A stretch of DNA of 64,000 nt from Rhodobacter sp. NTK016B (GTDB lineage: Bacteria; Pseudomonadota; Alphaproteobacteria; Rhodobacterales; Rhodobacteraceae). Shown here one piece after another: positions 60,029 to 64,000 of this stretch. The first letter of the stretch is position 1. Every line of letters starts with the position of its first letter. The stretch spans positions 62,001 to 126,000 of the forward strand of contig NZ_JAFKOK010000009.1 of assembly GCF_017303295.1 (NCBI RefSeq), in the 5' to 3' direction. Made by a program: the position numbers and the translations under genes. The notes under the pieces were generated by a model. The model saw nothing but the letters and a program-made list of their open reading frames with translations, had not been told where the DNA came from and did not search any database.

Positions 60029-60053
60029 CCCCGCCGCGTGACCCGCGGCGGGG
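60029..60053 (+). promoter_or_regulatory. Intercistronic stem-loop between binding protein and permease genes
   Basis: CCCCGCCGCG and CGCGGCGGGG form a ten-base perfect stem with a five-base loop, followed by ATCCTTTT. It could partly terminate or stabilise the binding-protein message. It sits in the same place relative to its genes as the hairpin at 5074-5102. Confidence 0.7.
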
Positions 60054-60078
60054 ATCCTTTTGACCGGGCAGGATTTCT

Positions 60079-61035
60079 ATGACGATCGCACGATTTGGCA
60101 ACTGGATTCTCTGGGCCGTGCTGATGGCGCTGATCATCGGCTGGTTCGGCTGGGGCGGACGCCCGCAGATGATCGGGCTGTTCATCGCCTCGGGCCTCGC
60201 GGTGGGCTCGCTTTATGCCCTCGGCGGCATCGGCATCGTCGTGCTCTACCGCGCCACGGGTGTCTTGAACTTCGCGGGCGGGGCGGCGGGCGCGGCCGGG
60301 GCGATGACCGCGTGGCAATTGACCGATTGGGGCGTCTGGGATCCGATCAGCTGGATCGCCTGCCTTGCCGTCGCGCTGGCAATCACGCTGTTTTATGGCC
60401 GCCTGATCGCGCCGCGTCTGGCGTGGCGGGAAACGGTGGTCAAGGCAGTCGCCACGCTGGGCTTCGCGCTGATCATCCTCGGGGCGGTGAGCTTTCTGTG
60501 GGTGGACGATCCGCGCTCGATCTCGTTGCCGACCGATGCCATCGGCGTGCGCATTCTGGGCATGCGCGTGACCGCGACGCGGCTGCTGGTCTTCTTCGCC
60601 TCGATCGGCATCGTCGTCGGCATCTGGCTGTTCCTTGCCCGCACGCAGATCGGCCTGCAGATGCGCGCGCTGGCCAATGACCGCGACCTCGCCGCGCTGA
60701 TGGGCATCCCGATCCTGCGGGTCGAGACCATCGCCTGGGGGATCTCGGGGCTTCTGGCAGGGTTCACCGGGCTGATGTTTGCCGACCTGATCCGGCTTGA
60801 GCCCACAATCATCACCTTCATGGTCATCCCGTCCATCGCCGCGGCGATCTGCGGTCGGCTTGAGAACCTGACCGTGGTGCTGCTGGGCGGGCTGTCGATG
60901 GGCGTGATCGAGAACATGCTGACAATGTCACCGATGCTGCGCGGGGTCCGTCCCATCGCGCCCTTCGTGATCGCCGCTCTGGTCCTGCTCTGGTACCAGC
61001 GCGGGTCGCGGCTGACCTTCGGCGGGAGGGACTGA
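60079..61035 (+). CDS. Branched-chain-type ABC permease (LivH-like, second system)
   Basis: A 318-residue inner-membrane protein with about nine hydrophobic segments. LivH-type features are SLYALGGIGIVVLYRATGVLNFAGG split across the first helices (about residues 45-68) and the ATPase-contact loop ICGRLENLTVVLLGGL. There is an extra N-terminal membrane segment compared with the LivH-like protein at 29875. It ends two bases before the next permease gene. Confidence 0.9.
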   Translation: MTIARFGNWILWAVLMALIIGWFGWGGRPQMIGLFIASGLAVGSLYALGGIGIVVLYRATGVLNFAGGAAGAAGAMTAWQLTDWGVWDPISWIACLAVALAITLFYGRLIAPRLAWRETVVKAVATLGFALIILGAVSFLWVDDPRSISLPTDAIGVRILGMRVTATRLLVFFASIGIVVGIWLFLARTQIGLQMRALANDRDLAALMGIPILRVETIAWGISGLLAGFTGLMFADLIRLEPTIITFMVIPSIAAAICGRLENLTVVLLGGLSMGVIENMLTMSPMLRGVRPIAPFVIAALVLLWYQRGSRLTFGGRD

Positions 61036-61036
61036 C

Positions 61037-62032
61037 ATGGACAGAAGCCTTTTTCGCATCACCCGGTCTGGCTGGGCGGGGCTGGCGCTCGCGGCCTTCG
61101 CGATCGTGATCCTGCCGTCGATTTCGTCGCGCTTCTGGCTGTCGGTCTTTACCTCGGCCGGGTGCTTTACCATCGCCATCGCGGGTGTCGCCTTCATGTA
61201 TGCGCGCCTCGGCATGGTATCGCTGACGCAGGTGGGGCTGATGGGCGTGGGCGGCTGGGTCGCGCTACGCCTGAACTACGCGTTCGATTTCCCGTTTGAG
61301 GTGAACATGGCGCTGGCCGCGCTGACGACGATGGTCTTCGGTTGGATCCTCGCCCTGCCCGCGCTCCGGATGCGGGGGCTTTATCTGGCGCTTGTGACAC
61401 TGATGGCGGCGGGCGGGCTGGAGATCATCTTTGCCACGTTTCAGTTCCCCAATGGCGGCGACGGGTTCTGGGGCGTCCAGACCGGATCGGGCGAGGCGTT
61501 CCGCCGCCCGTGGATCGCGCAATCGCCCGAGGCCTATCTGCGCTATGTCATCGCCTGCGCGGTGCTGGGCTTCCTGCTGATCGAACTGCACCGCCGCCTG
61601 CAACCGGGCCGCGCCTGGGCGCTGATCCGGCGCTCGGAAGCAGCGGCAATGGCGGCGGGCGTCAATGTCACGCTCTACAAGACATGGGCCTTCGGCATCG
61701 CGGGCCTGCTGGGCGGCGGCGCGGGCGCGCTGCTTGCGGGGTCGCTCGGGCTGCTCGATGACGGCACGTTCCGGGCCTCTGAAAGCGTGCTGGTCTTCGC
61801 GCTCGCCGTAGTGGGGGGCGCGCGCTACTGGCAGGGGGCGGTCGTGGCGGCGCTTCTCTACAAGGTACTGCCGCCCCTGCTGAACAATTGGGGCGTCGAT
61901 GCCGATCTTGCCTATATCATCTTCGGCGCCGGCCTGCTGCACGCGGTCATCACCGCACCCGACGGCATCGCCGGTCAGATCATGGGCGCGGTCAAGGGCC
62001 TTTCCCGGCGCAAGGAGCGGGCCGATGCTTGA
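61037..62032 (+). CDS. Branched-chain-type ABC permease (LivM-like, second system)
   Basis: A 331-residue permease with about ten hydrophobic segments. LivM features are GMVSLTQVGLMGVGGWVALR near residues 55-75, LPALRMRGLYLALVTLMAAG and FALAVVGGARYWQGAVVAALL. It pairs with the LivH-like protein. The stop lies eight bases inside the next ATPase gene. Confidence 0.9.
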   Translation: MDRSLFRITRSGWAGLALAAFAIVILPSISSRFWLSVFTSAGCFTIAIAGVAFMYARLGMVSLTQVGLMGVGGWVALRLNYAFDFPFEVNMALAALTTMVFGWILALPALRMRGLYLALVTLMAAGGLEIIFATFQFPNGGDGFWGVQTGSGEAFRRPWIAQSPEAYLRYVIACAVLGFLLIELHRRLQPGRAWALIRRSEAAAMAAGVNVTLYKTWAFGIAGLLGGGAGALLAGSLGLLDDGTFRASESVLVFALAVVGGARYWQGAVVAALLYKVLPPLLNNWGVDADLAYIIFGAGLLHAVITAPDGIAGQIMGAVKGLSRRKERADA

Positions 62033-62738
62033 GATATCCTCGATAACCGTGCGCTTCGGCGGTGTGGTTGCGCTCAACGATGTCTCGGCCCGGTTCGACA
62101 AACCGGTCAACGGTATCATCGGCCCCAACGGCGCAGGCAAGACCACGCTGATGAACGTGCTGTCGGGCTTCGTGCAGCCCTCGGGCGGCAGTGTCTCGCG
62201 CGACGGGCAGGATCTGCTGCGGCTCGCCCCGCACCGGCGCGCGCATTGGGGGCTGCGGCGCAGTTTCCAGAAGGAAGAGATCGCCGACGACCTGACCGTC
62301 TTCGAAAACGTGCTGGTGCAGATCGACAATTCCCGCACGCCCATGGCCGAAAAGCGCGCCGAGGTCGAGCGGATGCTCGATCTGGTCGGCATGGCAGGGC
62401 GCGCAGGCAAGATCGGCGCGGATCTGTCGGGCTTCGAGCGGCGGCTGACCGATGTGGCGAAATGCATGGTGGGCAAGCCGCGCGTGGTGATGTTCGACGA
62501 ACCGGCGGGCGGGATGTCGGTCGATGAATCGCGTGAACTGGGCGCGCTGATCCGGCGGATTCACGCGGCGACGGGCGCACAGACGCTGGTCATCGACCAC
62601 GATGTCGAGCTGATCCGCGAGGTCTGCGAGGACACGCTGGTGCTGGATTTCGGTCGCCGCATCGCCTTTGGCCCCACGGCCGATGTGCTGGCCGACCCGA
62701 AGGTCAAAGCCGCGTATCTGGGAACCGAGGAGGTGTGA
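62025..62738 (+). CDS. Branched-chain-type ABC ATP-binding protein (LivG-like, second system)
   Basis: A 237-residue ATPase with Walker A GPNGAGKTTLMN, Q-loop RRSFQKEEIADDLTVFENV, Walker B VVMFDEPAGGMS and switch His VIDHDVEL. The ABC signature is unusual: LSGFERRLTDVAKCM in place of LPYGxQRRLEIARAL or LSGGQ. The start overlaps the permease gene. It works with the LivF-like ATPase encoded next. Confidence 0.9.
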   Translation: MLEISSITVRFGGVVALNDVSARFDKPVNGIIGPNGAGKTTLMNVLSGFVQPSGGSVSRDGQDLLRLAPHRRAHWGLRRSFQKEEIADDLTVFENVLVQIDNSRTPMAEKRAEVERMLDLVGMAGRAGKIGADLSGFERRLTDVAKCMVGKPRVVMFDEPAGGMSVDESRELGALIRRIHAATGAQTLVIDHDVELIREVCEDTLVLDFGRRIAFGPTADVLADPKVKAAYLGTEEV

Positions 62739-62740
62739 GC

Positions 62741-63457
62741 ATGGCACTTGAGGTCCGATCACTCGATGTCTCGTCGGGCAGTCGCAAAGTGGTGCGGGAT
62801 GCGTCTTTCACCATCGAGCCGGGCAAGGCCGTGGCGGTGCTGGGTGCCAACGGCGCGGGTAAGTCCGAGCTGGTTCTCGGACTGGCGGGGATGATGCCGG
62901 TGACGGCGGGCCGCTTCAGCGCCGATGGCACCGATCTGACCGGCGCCGGGCCCGATGTGATCCGCCGGGCGGGCGTGGCGGCGGTGCCCGAGGGGCATCG
63001 CGTGCTCACAAGGCTCAGCGTCGACGACAATCTGCGCGCGGCCGGGTCGATCCTGCCGGACGGGCTGGCGCAGACGCTGGCCGATACCTATGCGCTGTTT
63101 CCCGAACTGGCCGAACGCAAGGGCCAGCTTGCCGGAACCATGTCGGGCGGGCAGCAACAGATGCTGGCGCTGGGTCACGCCATGATGTGCCGCCCGCGCT
63201 ATCTGCTGATCGACGAGATGTCGCTGGGACTGGCGCCGCTGGTGGTCAAGCGGCTGATGGGCTTCGTTGCGGATCTGAAAACGCGCGGCGTGGGCATCCT
63301 GCTGATCGAGCAATTCACCGACATGGCGCTGTCAGTCTGCGAGGATGCGGTGATCCTGCGCAGCGGAACAACGCGCTTTTCGGGTCCCTCGGCCCGGCTG
63401 GTCGAGGATCCGAAGCTGTTGGATCAGGCCTATTTCGGCGCCGAAACGGCGGGGTAA
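62741..63457 (+). CDS. Branched-chain-type ABC ATP-binding protein (LivF-like, second system)
   Basis: A 238-residue ATPase. I choose the ATG at 62741, which has AGGAGG seven bases upstream, over the GTG at 62735 that overlaps the previous stop. Motifs are Walker A GANGAGKSELVLGL (Ser-Glu in place of the usual Thr-Thr), signature MSGGQQQMLALGHAM, Walker B LLIDEMSLGLAP and LLIEQFTDMAL. It ends the second importer operon. Confidence 0.9.
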   Translation: MALEVRSLDVSSGSRKVVRDASFTIEPGKAVAVLGANGAGKSELVLGLAGMMPVTAGRFSADGTDLTGAGPDVIRRAGVAAVPEGHRVLTRLSVDDNLRAAGSILPDGLAQTLADTYALFPELAERKGQLAGTMSGGQQQMLALGHAMMCRPRYLLIDEMSLGLAPLVVKRLMGFVADLKTRGVGILLIEQFTDMALSVCEDAVILRSGTTRFSGPSARLVEDPKLLDQAYFGAETAG

Positions 63458-63568
63458 GCGCCTGACATCACGCCGCCCGCGCGACGCATCCGAAGGCCGC
63501 AACGCGGAGCCCGGCCGGCACAGATGTCGCCTTCGCGCTATGGTGTCGCGAAATCGGCTGCTGCTGCC

Positions 63569-63596
63569 TTGACTTGTTTCACATGCAAACGATATT
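63569..63596 (+). promoter_or_regulatory. Candidate promoter of the MFS gene
   Basis: TTGACT (63569-63574) and GATATT (63591-63596) with a 16-base spacer lie 69 bases before the MFS start, within the 207-base gap after the importer operon. The rest of the gap shows no clear element. Confidence 0.4.
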
Positions 63597-63664
63597 CCCC
63601 GGACCCTTGCCCGGGCGCCCTCGCGCGCGGGTTTCCCTATTTTGACAGATCCACAGGTTTCCCG

Positions 63665-64000
63665 ATGCGCGATCCCCGTTTCCGCATGGCCCTTTTGCTT
63701 GGCCTTCTCGCCGCTGTCGGTCCCTTTGCGATCGACATGTACCTGCCTGCCCTGCCGCAGGTCGCCACCGATCTCGGCACGACCGAAGCCGGGGCCGCGC
63801 TGACGCTGACCGCGTACTTCCTGGTCTTCGGGATCGCGCAGATGATCTATGGCCCGATGTCCGACGCGCTGGGTCGCAAGCGCCCGCTGGTGATCGGCGT
63901 GTCGATCTTCCTCGTGGCCTCGGTCCTTGCGGCGATGGCCCCCAATATCGGCACGCTGATCGGCGCGCGCGCGCTGCAGGCGCTGGGGGCGGCGACGCTG
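63665..64000 (+). CDS. Bcr/CflA-type MFS drug exporter, 5' part
   Basis: The first 112 codons of a major facilitator protein, cut by the window end. The start MRDPRFRMALLLGLLAAVGP leads into AIDMYLPALPQVATDLG, the typical first-helix region of Bcr/CflA exporters, followed by MIYGPMSDALGRKRPLVIGV, the MFS loop 2-3 motif. These proton-driven exporters remove drugs or metabolites. The ATG is at 63665 and lies beyond the catabolic cluster with its own promoter candidate. Confidence 0.88.
   Translation, partial: MRDPRFRMALLLGLLAAVGPFAIDMYLPALPQVATDLGTTEAGAALTLTAYFLVFGIAQMIYGPMSDALGRKRPLVIGVSIFLVASVLAAMAPNIGTLIGARALQALGAATL

Overview
This 64 kb window is high-GC bacterial chromosome, most likely from the alphaproteobacterial order Rhodobacterales (Paracoccus/Rhodobacter/Roseobacter type). 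The evidence is the GC-rich coding style, a stand-alone aa3 oxidase subunit I gene, an OpgG/OpgH/OpgC glucan set, and many GTG and TTG starts with start-stop overlaps. No strain can be named. There is no insertion sequence, prophage, CRISPR array or replication origin visible.

Layout: 1-2800 holds housekeeping genes (LysE-type exporter end, methyltransferase, rnhA, TRIC channel, thioredoxin 2). 2875-7415 (minus) is a polyamine-type ABC importer operon. 7650-17263 carries tRNA-Leu(GAG), a membrane LytTR regulator, a secreted peptidoglycan-binding-like protein, a 29-residue membrane peptide gene, lipB, an aminotransferase, ctaD with an FNR-like box, a glutathione transferase, a DUF2244 protein, YqeY and tRNA-Ala(CGC). 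17554-22580 is a phosphorelay locus: one single-domain response regulator, two response regulators ending in degenerate GGDEF-like domains, a PAS histidine kinase and an Hpt protein.

22706-33269 is a catabolic regulon: a LigM-like folate-dependent demethylase, a thiolase-like protein, a PaaK-like CoA ligase, a hotdog thioesterase, a GFA protein, a MarR regulator and a complete branched-chain-type (Liv) ABC importer. Four copies of a 14-bp palindrome (GTTGWCATRRCAAC) lie in front of the two outward transcripts and are probably MarR operators. 33273-38164 (minus) is the periplasmic glucan operon opgG-opgH-opgC, with opgH apparently split by a frame change.

39267-63457 is the most unusual part. 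An IclR gene heads an operon for a three-subunit biotin carboxylase (BCCP, biotin carboxylase, divergent pyruvate-type carboxyltransferase), a HAD-IIA phosphatase, an acetoacetyl-CoA synthetase and an SDR. Converging on it is a minus-strand operon: MEDS-SARP regulator, cytochrome P450, a split PEP-synthase-like kinase in two subunits (resembling phenylphosphate synthase), two paralogous HD-domain proteins, an aldehyde dehydrogenase, an SDR and a [2Fe-2S] ferredoxin. Divergent from the regulator are a GMC oxidoreductase and a second Liv-type importer. Together they look like import, hydroxylation/oxidation, ATP-dependent phosphorylation, carboxylation and CoA activation of a small carbon substrate, possibly a ketone or alcohol. 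I know of no described pathway with this combination; the substrate is unknown. The window ends inside a Bcr/CflA-type MFS drug exporter gene.
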